Source of the DNA: VRUE01 sp036265675
Lineage (GTDB): Bacteria; Actinomycetota; Thermoleophilia; Solirubrobacterales; 70-9
Reading direction: 5' to 3'
Length of the DNA: 64,000 nt
NCBI GenBank assembly: GCA_036265675.1
Contig: DATAOP010000049.1
Coordinates: 1-64,000 of the forward strand
A program made the translations under genes and the position numbers. Under the pieces are notes generated by a model. It saw only the letters and a list, made by a program, of their open reading frames with translations. It was not told where the DNA came from and did not search any database. Numbering within the stretch: the stretch's first letter is position 1; each line of letters opens with the position of its first letter. Shown here in pieces: positions 33,433 to 42,213 of the stretch.

Positions 33433-35922
33433 ATGCCATCTCGCTCGATCGCGATCACGGCCCTGGCGCTCGTCGCCGCGGCGACCGCCGCCCCGGCGCA
33501 CGCCGGCGACATCGCGCCCGCCCTGGCCCGGCAGCTCGGGCCCGGTACTCGCGTTGCCGCCCAATCTGAGGCCGGTGACGGAATCACCTTCATCGGCACC
33601 AGGCACGGCGCCGCCATCCCCCTTCAGGCCTCGACGCCGCGCTCCGCCGCCCTCGAAGCGGGCGAGCGCTTCGGGTCGCGGTTCGGGCTCGGGCCCGGCG
33701 CCTCGCTCCACGTCAGCAGCGTCGAACCGATCCGCGACGGGAGCTTCGCCGCGCACCTCCAGCAGACGATCGACGGCGTCCCCGTGCTCGGCGGCGAACT
33801 GGCGGTCGGCCTCAACCCCGCCGGCGACCTGCTTTCGATCGGCGGTGAGCTCGAGCCTGCGGAGCGCGTCGACGCCGGTCCGGCAATCACGCCGGCGGCG
33901 GCCGCGGCGAATGCGACCGCGGCGGTCGCAAAGGACAGCGGCGTCCCCGCCGCCGGACTCGTGGCGACGACCCCCGAGCTCGCGATCTACGACCCGAGGA
34001 TCCTCGGCGGCCCCGGCCTCTCGTTCCCGCGGCCGGTCTGGAGGCTCGAGGTCAGCTCCGACGGCAGTCCGGTGACGGTTCGCAACCTGGTCCTCGTCGA
34101 CGCCGATCTCGGCAACGTCGTGCTCAACTTCAGCGAGATCGAGGGCGCGAAGAACCGGATCGTCTGCAACGCGAATTCGAAACCCGAGCTCGTCCCCTGC
34201 ACCGAAGGCCTCGCCGATCTCCTCGAGGGCGACGGCCCCGTCTCCACCTCGGACGAAGTCAACACCGCCTACGACCTGACCGGTGCGCTCTACGACTTCT
34301 ACCTGGACCATTTTGGCCGCGACAGCATCGACGGCGCCGGCCTGCCGCTGATATCGACCGTCAACTACTGCGAACCCGGGGAATGCCCGTTCGAAAACGC
34401 CTTCTGGAACGGCGCGCAGATGGTCTATGGCGCCGGCATGGTCACCGACGACGTCACCGGTCACGAGCTGACCCATGGCGTCAACGGCTCCGAGTCCAAC
34501 CTCTTCTACTACTACCAATCGGGGGCGCTCGACGAGGCGCTCGCCGACGTCTTCGGCGAGCTCTTCGACCTCAGCACTCCCGACGCGCCGGCCGACCGCT
34601 GGAAGATCGGCGAGGATTCCGCGATCGGCACGATCCGCGACCTGGCGGACCCCCCCGCCTTCGGGCAGCCCGACCGGACCGGGTCCGAAGATTGGTTCAC
34701 CGACCAGGACACCGACTTCGAAAAAGGCGACAACGGCGGCGTCCACGAGAACAGCGGCGTCGGCGGCAAGGCCGCCTCCCTGATGACCGACGGCGGCAGC
34801 TTCAACGGGCAGACCGTCACCGGGCTGGGTGAAGAGAAGACGCTCCAGATCACCTACCGCGCCGCCACCGACATGCTGACCTCGGCGAGCGACTACCAGG
34901 ACTACGGCAACGACCTCCGCCAGTCCTGCTCGGACCTCGTCGGCGAGGACGAAATCACGGCCGCGGACTGCGAACAGGTGGACAGGGCCGTCCTGGCGAC
35001 GGAAATGGAGACGCCGCCGGCCGACGCCGCCCCGGCGACGGCGAGCCTCTGCGGGCAGGCCGGCTCCCCGGTCCCGGTCTTCTTCGACGACATCGAGAAC
35101 CCCGAAAGCGGGAATTGGGAATTCGAGCCGTCGCGCCAAGAAAGCGTCTTCTTCTTCTCCCAGGAAACGGCCTCCGAACTCGAATTCGACGCCACCTACG
35201 CCAAGAGCGGCAGCGGAAACATCTGGGGATTCGACGTCGGCGAAGTCTCGGACTCGGCGATCGCGATGACCGAAAGCGTCACCGTTCCCGCCGGCGGCCG
35301 GATGCGCTTCGACCACGCCCACGGCTTCGAGACCGGCGAAGGCAACGACTACGACGGCGGCGTGGTCGAATACAGCACCGACGGCGGCGCCCATTGGACA
35401 GACGCCGGGAACCTGATCGAAGCGGGCGACGACTACGGCGGGCCGATCTTCACCGGGGCCGGCAACCCGCTCTCCGGCCGGCGCGCCTTCGTCGGCGACA
35501 GCACCGGTTACGGCTCGACCCGCCTCAACCTCTCCTCACTGGCCGGCAAACAGATCCGGTTCCGGTTCCGGATCGGGACCGACGAAGCGCAGGAAGACTA
35601 CGGCTGGTTCATCGACGACGTCGAGATCTACCACTGCGAAGGCGAACCCAATCCGCCTCCTCCGCCGCCGCCTCCTCCGCCGCCCCCACCGGTCGAACTG
35701 GTGACGCCGGCGCCCGCGCCCCCCGCCGTCACCGGGCCCGCCGAGGATCCCTGTCCGGCCGCCCGCGCCGCGCTGGCCAGAGCGAAGACAAAGGCCGCGA
35801 AGCTGAGGAGGAAGCTGCGCGCGACGCACCCGCCGACGGCGGCGGCGCGGAGGGCGCTCCGCCGCGCGACGGCCAACGTCCTCCGCAAGCGCGCCGCCGC
35901 CCGCACCGCCTGCGCCCACTGA
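33433..35922 (+). CDS. Secreted M4 family (thermolysin-like) metallopeptidase
   Basis: Zinc endopeptidase, 829 residues. Signal peptide 1-24 (MPSRSIAITALALVAAATAA, then PAHA). A thermolysin-type propeptide follows to about residue 240. The catalytic domain has zinc ligands in HELTH (344-348; Glu345 catalytic) and Glu368 in DEALADVFGE, exactly 20 residues on as in thermolysin. The catalytic His438 is in GGVHENSGVGGKA. Next comes a jelly-roll/MAM-like domain (about 550-735), a polyproline run, and a basic Ala/Arg-rich tail of about 70 residues. ATG 33433 gives a clean signal peptide; 33406 adds nine residues. Lone plus-strand gene between obgE and rpmA. Confidence 0.93.
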   Translation: MPSRSIAITALALVAAATAAPAHAGDIAPALARQLGPGTRVAAQSEAGDGITFIGTRHGAAIPLQASTPRSAALEAGERFGSRFGLGPGASLHVSSVEPIRDGSFAAHLQQTIDGVPVLGGELAVGLNPAGDLLSIGGELEPAERVDAGPAITPAAAAANATAAVAKDSGVPAAGLVATTPELAIYDPRILGGPGLSFPRPVWRLEVSSDGSPVTVRNLVLVDADLGNVVLNFSEIEGAKNRIVCNANSKPELVPCTEGLADLLEGDGPVSTSDEVNTAYDLTGALYDFYLDHFGRDSIDGAGLPLISTVNYCEPGECPFENAFWNGAQMVYGAGMVTDDVTGHELTHGVNGSESNLFYYYQSGALDEALADVFGELFDLSTPDAPADRWKIGEDSAIGTIRDLADPPAFGQPDRTGSEDWFTDQDTDFEKGDNGGVHENSGVGGKAASLMTDGGSFNGQTVTGLGEEKTLQITYRAATDMLTSASDYQDYGNDLRQSCSDLVGEDEITAADCEQVDRAVLATEMETPPADAAPATASLCGQAGSPVPVFFDDIENPESGNWEFEPSRQESVFFFSQETASELEFDATYAKSGSGNIWGFDVGEVSDSAIAMTESVTVPAGGRMRFDHAHGFETGEGNDYDGGVVEYSTDGGAHWTDAGNLIEAGDDYGGPIFTGAGNPLSGRRAFVGDSTGYGSTRLNLSSLAGKQIRFRFRIGTDEAQEDYGWFIDDVEIYHCEGEPNPPPPPPPPPPPPPVELVTPAPAPPAVTGPAEDPCPAARAALARAKTKAAKLRRKLRATHPPTAAARRALRRATANVLRKRAAARTACAH

Positions 35923-35962
35923 GCACAGCTCGCGCGGGCGGTCCTGCAGCCCCCTGTGATGA

Positions 35963-36079
35963 GAGCGGGGCGGTGCCCCTACCCGCGCAGCGGCGTCCTG
36001 TTTTCGCCACCTGTGTCAGCGAGAGAGGCGGGCGCGACTGACGAAAAACCCAGCAAGCGGGAGGGGCACCGCCCCGCTC
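35963..36079. repeat. 117-base imperfect palindrome between the M4 protease and rpmA
   Basis: Perfect 18-base arms GAGCGGGGCGGTGCCCCT (35963-35980) and its complement (36062-36079) enclose 81 bases with further pairings (CCCGC/GCGGG, GTTTTCG/CGAAAAAC, GTCAG/CTGAC), so the whole can fold into one long hairpin. The sequence TCCTGCAG occurs on both sides (35942-35949 and 36091-36098), like a duplicated target. It lies between convergent genes and could also stop transcription from both sides. Confidence 0.7.
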
Positions 36080-36083
36080 CCTA

Positions 36084-36338
36084 CTAGGAGTCCTGCAGAA
36101 CCGAGATCGTGCGGCCCCGACGCGACGGTCGGAAATCGACCGTCCCCTCGCGGGTCGCGAAGATCGTATGGTCGCGCCCGAGGCCGGTGCCCTCGCCGGG
36201 GCGGAAGCGGGTGCCGCGTTGCCGGACGATGATCTCGCCGCCGGAGACGCGCTGGCCGGCGAACACCTTCACCCCGAGCATCTTCGGGTTCGAGTCGCGG
36301 CCGTTACGGCTTGAGCCGAGTCCTTTCTTATGAGCCAT
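36084..36338 (-). CDS. rpmA: 50S ribosomal protein L27
   Basis: Large-subunit protein whose N-terminus reaches the peptidyl-transferase centre. 84 residues starting MAHKKGLGSSRNGRDSNPKM, the standard L27 N-terminus with no cleavable prepeptide, then GVKVFAGQRVSGGEIIVRQRGTR. It overlaps rplU by 11 bases. Downstream, in place of obgE, lies a palindrome and the M4 protease gene. Confidence 0.98.
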   Translation of the reverse strand: MAHKKGLGSSRNGRDSNPKMLGVKVFAGQRVSGGEIIVRQRGTRFRPGEGTGLGRDHTIFATREGTVDFRPSRRGRTISVLQDS

Positions 36339-36696
36339 CGTCTTCCTTTTTAGCAGCCTCTTTTTTCGCTGCCGGTTTTCTCGCCATCAGTTTCAGCTCG
36401 GTCACCTCGAGCCGGGTCAGCTCCGAGCGGTGCCCGGCGCGCCGGCGGTAGCCCTTCTTCGGCTTGTATTTGAAGACCTTCACCTTCGGCCCGCGCAGGT
36501 GCTCGGCGACGGTCGCCTCGATCTTCACCTTCTCGAGCTCCTTCGGCTCGGCGATGACCTCCTTGTCGCGGAACAGGACCGGGCGGAGGACGACCTTGTC
36601 GCCCTCCTTGGCGGTGAGCCGATCGACGAGCACGGAGGTGCCCTTCTCGACCCGATACTGCTTGCCACCGCTCTCTATGACCGCGTACGTGCTCAT
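36328..36696 (-). CDS. rplU: 50S ribosomal protein L21
   Basis: 23S rRNA-binding protein of the large subunit. 122 residues with MSTYAVIESGGKQYRVEKG at the start and KVKVFKYKPKKGYRRRAGHRSELTRLEV, the L21 signature, followed by a Lys/Ala/Glu-rich tail. Its ATG overlaps the rng stop as ATGA. The order rng-rplU-rpmA is common. Confidence 0.97.
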   Translation of the reverse strand: MSTYAVIESGGKQYRVEKGTSVLVDRLTAKEGDKVVLRPVLFRDKEVIAEPKELEKVKIEATVAEHLRGPKVKVFKYKPKKGYRRRAGHRSELTRLEVTELKLMARKPAAKKEAAKKEDDGS

Positions 36697-38531
36697 TCTT
36701 CCTTGCCGCTCTGGGTTGAGCGCGACCGACCGCGACCGCCTCGGCGACCACGACGGCTACTGCGCGAGGCGGCGGATTCTAGACGCTCGCCGTCCCCGTC
36801 GCCTCCCGTGCCGTTCGACTGATCGGCGCCATCCGGCAGCGAGGCGACCGCCGCCGAGCGTTCGACGCTCTCGATCCTGACCAGCTTGCGCTCGCCGACG
36901 AACGGGCCGCCGCCGCTGACGCTGACGATGTAGGAGTCGATCCTGGCGACCGCGTCGTCGGGGTTGTACATGTGCGGCTCGTCGATCTTGACCAGCACCT
37001 CCTCGCCGACCTTGAACGGGAGCGCACGCTCCTCGATCTCCTCGATGCTGCCCGCTTCGACCAGCTCGAAGGTGTCGATCGGGAGCGCGTCGCCACCCTC
37101 GAAGTGGAACTGCTTGCCGAGCTCCTCCTCGAGCTCGGCGAGGCCGCTGTCGCGTCCCATCAGCTCGGCGGCCACCTTCGGGTTCACCCGCAGCAGATAG
37201 GCATCGCCATCCTCGGCGGCGATCTCGCGCATCTTCCTCAGGCCGTCGAGCGCAACCGTCTCGGCCGAGAGGACGACCCCCTCGCCGTGGCAGGTCGGAC
37301 ACGGAGCGGTGAGGATCTCCCGTACCCCGTCGGTGATGTTCTGTCGCGTCATCTCGACCAGGCCGAGCGGGGAGACCTCGACCACGTAGCTCTTCGACTT
37401 GTCGGCGTCGAGTGCTTTGCGCAGCGTTTTCAGCACTTTGTCGCGGTTTTTCGCACGCGCCATGTCGATGAAGTCGATGACGATGATCCCGCCGATGTCG
37501 CGCAGTCTGAGCTGACGCACCACCTCGTCGGCGGCCTCGGTGTTGACCCGGGTGATCGTCTCCTCGAGCCCGCCTTTGCCGCGACCGGTGAAGCTGCCGC
37601 TGTTGACGTCGATCACCGTCAGCGCCTCGGCGTAGTCGATGATCAGGTAGCCGCCCGACGGCAGGTCTACCCGCCGCTCGAGCGTCGACTCGATCTCGCG
37701 GTCGACGCTCCATTTCTCGAGCAGAGGTTTCTTCCCCTCGTAGAGCTCGACCTTCTCGACCAGCTCCGGCGCGGTGCGCTGGAAGAACCCGGTCACCCGT
37801 TCGAACTGCTTCGGGGAGTCGATGATCGCCGCTTCGAAGTCGCTGAGGAAGACGTCGCGGAGGACGCGGACCGGGAGGTCGGCCTCCTGGAAGACCAGCC
37901 CCGGGGCCTTTGTCTGCTCGATCCGCCGATCGAGCACCTGGTTGAGTTTGTGCAGGTAGCCGATCTCCCGCACGAAGTCGGATTTTTTCGCTCCGTGCGC
38001 CGCGGTGCGGACGATCAGCCCGCCCGGCCCCTTGTAGGTGCGGTCGACCATTCGCCGCAACCGGTCCCGCTCCGATTCGGACAGCCGCCGGCTGACCCCG
38101 ACCCCGCTGCCCTGCGGTGCGTAGACCAGGTAGCGACCGGCGACCGAGACGTTCATCGAGAGCCGGGCGCCTTTCGACTTCAGCGGGTCCTTGACGACCT
38201 GAACGACGATCTCCTGGCCGGATTTGAGCATCTCGCTGATCCGGCGGCCGCTGCCGCGACCGCGGCGCGGGACCTGCTCGCCGTTGGGAAGGACGATCTC
38301 ATCGACGTGGAGGAACCCGTTTCGCTCGAGCCCGATGTCGACGAAGGCCGCCTCCATACCCGGCAGGACGTTGTCGACCTTGCCCTTGTAGATGTTGCCG
38401 ACGATCGAGCGCCGGCCGCGGCGCTCGATGTAGAGCTCCGCAACGTTGGGTTTGCCGCCCTTGGTCTTCGACTCGAGGACGGCGACGCGTGTCTCGCCGC
38501 GATCGGCGGACACCAGAATTGTTTTTTTCAT
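36693..38531 (-). CDS. rng: Ribonuclease E/G family protein
   Basis: Endoribonuclease for mRNA decay and rRNA processing. 612 residues: an S1 domain with inserted loop (about 38-130), the catalytic DNase I-like part (ALTVIDVNSGSFTG, GGIIVIDFIDMARAKNRDKVL) and the zinc-link CPTCHGEG. A TRAM-like segment (FKVGEEVLVKIDEPHMYNPDDAVARIDSYIVSVSG) and a short Arg/Ser-rich tail follow. It lacks the long RNase E scaffold tail, so RNase G-like size plus an extension. ATG is followed by seven A residues; the Shine-Dalgarno-like AAAGGA is unusually close. Confidence 0.92.
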   Translation of the reverse strand: MKKTILVSADRGETRVAVLESKTKGGKPNVAELYIERRGRRSIVGNIYKGKVDNVLPGMEAAFVDIGLERNGFLHVDEIVLPNGEQVPRRGRGSGRRISEMLKSGQEIVVQVVKDPLKSKGARLSMNVSVAGRYLVYAPQGSGVGVSRRLSESERDRLRRMVDRTYKGPGGLIVRTAAHGAKKSDFVREIGYLHKLNQVLDRRIEQTKAPGLVFQEADLPVRVLRDVFLSDFEAAIIDSPKQFERVTGFFQRTAPELVEKVELYEGKKPLLEKWSVDREIESTLERRVDLPSGGYLIIDYAEALTVIDVNSGSFTGRGKGGLEETITRVNTEAADEVVRQLRLRDIGGIIVIDFIDMARAKNRDKVLKTLRKALDADKSKSYVVEVSPLGLVEMTRQNITDGVREILTAPCPTCHGEGVVLSAETVALDGLRKMREIAAEDGDAYLLRVNPKVAAELMGRDSGLAELEEELGKQFHFEGGDALPIDTFELVEAGSIEEIEERALPFKVGEEVLVKIDEPHMYNPDDAVARIDSYIVSVSGGGPFVGERKLVRIESVERSAAVASLPDGADQSNGTGGDGDGERLESAASRSSRRGRRGGRGRSRSTQSGKEE

Positions 38532-38578
38532 TTCCTTTGACTCAGTTCAGTAGGTACGCATGCCGGCTCCCGCTCGGG

Positions 38579-39775
38579 TCACCAGGCGAACCTGCCTTTC
38601 TGACTGAGGCGCGCTTGGACGTGAATGCTCTGCAGCACTCCGATCGCGAGCAGGGTCGCGATCATGGAGGATCCTCCATAGCTGAGGAGTGGCAGGGTGA
38701 TTCCCGTGATCGGCATGATCCCGAGGTTCATCCCCACGTTGACGAAGACCTGGAAGAGGAGCATGGCGGCGATTCCGCCGGCCACTAAGACTCCATACGA
38801 GTTCTTCGAGAGCGTCACGATCCGCAGCGCCCGCCAGAGCAGCAGGGCGTATAGGGACAGGACCAACGCGGCGCCCGCGAACCCGTAGCGCTCACCGATC
38901 ACCGCAAAGATGAAGTCGGTGTGCCGCTCGGGAACGAAATCGAGCCGCGTCTGGGTGGCGCTGTTGCCACGGCCGGTCTCCTGACCGGCACCGATGGCTA
39001 TCCGCGCCTGATTCTGTTGGTAGCCGGCGTCGCTGGGGTCCTCGCTGGGATTGAAGAACGACGTGAGCCGTTGTTGCTGATATCCCTTGAGAATCGGCAT
39101 CCCGAGCTTGGGAGCGCCGACAAGGACGATTGCGACGGAGACTGCCACCACGCCGACGATGGCCGCGAGGTGCGTCCAGCGGACGCCTCCCACGTACATC
39201 ACGGCGAGGGTGATCGCCCCGAACACCAGAGAGGTGCCGAGGTCCGGCTGCAGGAACACGAGAGCAGCCGGGGCGAGGCCGAGGCAGAGGTAGCGCACGG
39301 TGCGCTGCCACGGCGAGCCTCGCCTGGCGCCATCGATGACGAACCCGGCAAGCGCAAGCACTAGCAGGAGCTTGCCGAGCTCCGATGGCTGGAAGGTGAA
39401 GAAGGGAAGTTCGAAGGAGCGCCGCGAGCCGCGGGCGGCGAAGCCGAAGACGAGGACGAGCGAGACGCTCGCGCAGAGAAGGGTGTAGATGCCGACCCGC
39501 ACCTCGCGGAACCGCGAGTAGTCGATCCGCGACAGCAGGTACATCCCGACCAGTCCCAGCACCGCGTAGATCGTCTGCCGATCGCTGTAGTAGCCGGGGT
39601 TGCCGGGCACGTCCTGTGCGGTCGCGTGCTCGAGGGTGTAGATCGAGATCGCGGCGAGGGCGATCGCAGCGAACCCGAGCGAGAAGTCCATGTAGGGCAG
39701 GCCGAGCCGCTCGGCGATTCCCGGCCTTACCGCAAACGGCTCGGGACGGGCGCGGCGGGCTTTGGTCGCGTACAT
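38579..39775 (-). CDS. rodA: Rod-shape SEDS glycosyltransferase RodA (FtsW/RodA family)
   Basis: Polymerises lipid II strands during cell elongation with PBP2. 398 residues and about ten helices, with SEDS landmarks: SRIDYSRFREV, FQPSELGKLLLVLALAGF, FLQPDLGTSLVF, GYQQNQARIAIGAG (the large external loop), FAVIGERYGFAGA and ITGITLPLLSYGGSSM. The ATG overlaps the mrdA stop by one base (TGATG). Position in the mre cluster identifies it as RodA rather than FtsW. Confidence 0.94.
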   Translation of the reverse strand: MYATKARRARPEPFAVRPGIAERLGLPYMDFSLGFAAIALAAISIYTLEHATAQDVPGNPGYYSDRQTIYAVLGLVGMYLLSRIDYSRFREVRVGIYTLLCASVSLVLVFGFAARGSRRSFELPFFTFQPSELGKLLLVLALAGFVIDGARRGSPWQRTVRYLCLGLAPAALVFLQPDLGTSLVFGAITLAVMYVGGVRWTHLAAIVGVVAVSVAIVLVGAPKLGMPILKGYQQQRLTSFFNPSEDPSDAGYQQNQARIAIGAGQETGRGNSATQTRLDFVPERHTDFIFAVIGERYGFAGAALVLSLYALLLWRALRIVTLSKNSYGVLVAGGIAAMLLFQVFVNVGMNLGIMPITGITLPLLSYGGSSMIATLLAIGVLQSIHVQARLSQKGRFAW

Positions 39776-41655
39776 CACCCTTCTTCCACTTCTTCTTCGC
39801 CTTCGGACGAGGAGCCTTCGGCGAGCTGTTCCGCGAACAGCGCTTCGATGATCCTCCTTGCGGCTGGCGCCGCGGCTTCGACCCCGAACCCGCCTTCCTC
39901 CATCGTCACGAAGGTGATGTATTGCGGATCCGGGTAGGGCGCCAGCAGCCCGTACCACGACTGGTCCGGGTAAGGCGGCCGCTGCGCGGTTCCGGTCTTG
40001 CCCGCGACCGGGATCGGGAAGTTGCAGAAGACGGCGCACGAGGTCCCGCCACCACCCTGGGCAGCATCGTGAAGCCCTTCGAGGATGTCTTCACGGTAGG
40101 TCGCGTCCATCTTCACGTGGCGGCGCGGTTTCGGATCGAATTCCTTCAGGACCCGTCCCGCCGCGTCGTCGATCTGGAGCCCGACGTGGGGCGTGACGAC
40201 GGTGCCGCCATTTGCGATTGCCGCATAGGCGATCGCCATCTGCAGCGGGTTGGTCTGGAGGTCGCCCTGGCCGGTGGCGAGCTGGACGTTGTCACCCGCC
40301 GACCACGGCCGTTCGGTTTCGCCTTCCTTGTAGAGCTGGTCGCGCCAGTGCTGGGAGGGAAGCAGGCCTTCGGTGGCGCCGGGGAGGTCGACCCCGCTCG
40401 GCCTCCCGATCCCGAGCGCGTGAGCCCAGTGCTGGAGGTCGCCGGTGTCCCACATCCGCAGGCCGAGCGTGTAGAAGAAGACGTCGGAGGAGACTTCCAG
40501 CGCCGAGACGAGGCTGACCGAGCCGTTGGCCGCTTCGCCGGCGTTGGTGAAGACCTGCCCGCCGACGACGAGCTGACCGGGGTCGTAGATCACTTCTTCC
40601 GGCGTCAGGTTGCCGGATTCGAGCGCCGCGATCGCCGTGATCGGCTTGAAGGTCGAGCCGGTCGGATAGAGGCCGGCGATCGCGCGGTCGGTGAGCGGGG
40701 CCAGGATTTCGTCGCGGTAGAGTTCGTTCACCTGCGCCTGGGTCATCGGCCTGGTGAAGACGGCGGGTTCGTAGGTGGGGTAGGAGCCCATCGCGATGAT
40801 TTCGCCGCTGTGGACGTCCATTGTGATGAAGCCGCCGCGCAGCCCGGTTGAGGCCATCGCCGCTTCGCCCGCTTCCTGCACCGACTTGTTGATCGACAGC
40901 TTCAGGTTGTCGCCCGGCACCGGCGGCTGCGAGAGGAGCTGCCCGTTCGGCGTCGGCTGGCCGAAGGCGTCGACCTGGATCTTGGTCAGGCCCGGCTTGC
41001 CGCGCAGGTATTTGTCGTAGGTGTACTCGACGCCGTCCTGGCCGATCTCGTCACCGGGCTTGAGGCCTTTGTACTGGGCTTCCTTCAACTGTTCTTCGCT
41101 GATCTCGCCGACCTGGCCGAGGATGTGGGCGGCCAGCGACCCGTCCGGGTAGCGACGGACGAAGACGCGTTGGACGCTGACCCCCGGGAAGAGGTGCTGG
41201 TTCTCCTGCATGTAATAGACGAGGTAGTGGCCGACGTCCTTGCGCAGCGTCACCGGTGCCCCGGGCGAGGTCACGACCCCTTCGTGGATCAGCTTCCGGA
41301 CGTGGTGCGGAGTCGAGTGGGTGAGGTCGGCGAGCTTGGCCAGCTCGGCCTGCCGCTGCTTCAGTTCGGGCGGCAGCTTGTTGGGGTCGATCTGCAGCGC
41401 GAGGCTGGTCCGGTTCTCGACCAGCACTTCGTTGTTGCTGTCGAGGATCGAGCCGCGCGGGGCGCTGACCCGGAACTCGCGCGTCCTGTTGTTGCGCGCC
41501 TCGGCCAGGTATTCCTTGCCGTTGAGGATCTGCAGGAACCAGAGTCGGAAGAAGAGGACGACGAAGAGCGCAAGGGCGATGGCGCCGAACAGCGCCAACC
41601 GCACCGCGAGGCGGTTGTTCATCTCCGGGCCGCGTTCGTCCGAGCGCAGGTACAT
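39775..41655 (-). CDS. mrdA: Penicillin-binding protein 2 (elongation transpeptidase)
   Basis: Class B PBP that cross-links peptidoglycan with RodA and MreBCD. 626 residues: a single N-terminal membrane anchor (about 20-45), a dimerisation/pedestal domain (RGSILDSNNEVLVENR and following), and the transpeptidase domain with PTGSTFKP (SxxK), SSDVF (SxD in place of SxN) and AGKTGTAQ (KTG). The acidic tail is Glu/Ser-rich. The 6-base gap to mreD supports a tight mreBCD-mrdA-rodA operon. The second Met (residue 12) is a possible start. Confidence 0.95.
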   Translation of the reverse strand: MYLRSDERGPEMNNRLAVRLALFGAIALALFVVLFFRLWFLQILNGKEYLAEARNNRTREFRVSAPRGSILDSNNEVLVENRTSLALQIDPNKLPPELKQRQAELAKLADLTHSTPHHVRKLIHEGVVTSPGAPVTLRKDVGHYLVYYMQENQHLFPGVSVQRVFVRRYPDGSLAAHILGQVGEISEEQLKEAQYKGLKPGDEIGQDGVEYTYDKYLRGKPGLTKIQVDAFGQPTPNGQLLSQPPVPGDNLKLSINKSVQEAGEAAMASTGLRGGFITMDVHSGEIIAMGSYPTYEPAVFTRPMTQAQVNELYRDEILAPLTDRAIAGLYPTGSTFKPITAIAALESGNLTPEEVIYDPGQLVVGGQVFTNAGEAANGSVSLVSALEVSSDVFFYTLGLRMWDTGDLQHWAHALGIGRPSGVDLPGATEGLLPSQHWRDQLYKEGETERPWSAGDNVQLATGQGDLQTNPLQMAIAYAAIANGGTVVTPHVGLQIDDAAGRVLKEFDPKPRRHVKMDATYREDILEGLHDAAQGGGGTSCAVFCNFPIPVAGKTGTAQRPPYPDQSWYGLLAPYPDPQYITFVTMEEGGFGVEAAAPAARRIIEALFAEQLAEGSSSEGEEEVEEG

Positions 41656-41661
41656 CTCCGG

Positions 41662-42213
41662 CTACCGCACTCCCAGCACCGTCGGCTGCCGCCGGCGCTC
41701 TACGCGGGGTTCGTCGACCAGCGCCGCGCGCAGGGCGAGCCGCATCCCGTAGTAGAGCGGCCAACCGAGGAAGAACGCGTAGATGCTCTTCAGAGCCATG
41801 TCGCGCAGCACGAGGGTGCTGATCGGGGCGTCGATGCCGAGCGTCACTTCGACCAGCGCGAACCCGAGCTCGGCGACCAGGGTGAACCCCATGCAGAGCA
41901 GCGGCGGCACCAGGGAGCTGTGGATCTCGAACCGTTCGCGGAAGAGGCCGGCGACGTATCCGATCCCGAGCAGGACGAGCGAGGTGACCCCGAGCGTCCC
42001 GGCGACAAGGCAATCGACGAGGAAGCCGATCGAGAATCCAGTCACGGCACCCGCCATGCTGCCGCCGAGCAGGCCGAGGACGACGACGAATGCGGGAAGG
42101 ATGTCGGGGCTGGTGTCGAGGAATGTCACGCGCGAGAAAAAGGAGAGCTGGAGCAACACGACCAGAATCGTGATCAAGACGAGGCGGGCGAGGATCTTCG
42201 GCGTGACGATCAC
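41662..42213 (-). CDS. mreD: Rod shape-determining protein MreD
   Basis: Membrane component of the elongation machinery, 183 residues with five to six helices and the typical end LGWPLYYGMRLALRAAL. The sequence of MreD is poorly conserved; the call rests on size, topology, DILPAFVVVLGLLGG and position between mreC and mrdA. GTG start overlapping the mreC stop as GTGA. Confidence 0.88.
   Translation of the reverse strand: MIVTPKILARLVLITILVVLLQLSFFSRVTFLDTSPDILPAFVVVLGLLGGSMAGAVTGFSIGFLVDCLVAGTLGVTSLVLLGIGYVAGLFRERFEIHSSLVPPLLCMGFTLVAELGFALVEVTLGIDAPISTLVLRDMALKSIYAFFLGWPLYYGMRLALRAALVDEPRVERRRQPTVLGVR

Noticed and set aside
29535..33569. Very long plus-strand open frame (about 1344 codons) opposite nadD-proA-proB-obgE
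   Set aside because: It is antisense to four clearly conserved genes, Arg/Asp/Gly-rich with no recognisable domain; such frames are expected in GC-rich DNA.
36100..36340. rpmA prepeptide (Firmicute-type cleaved L27)
   Set aside because: The protein starts directly with MAHKKG, so no cleavable extension exists.
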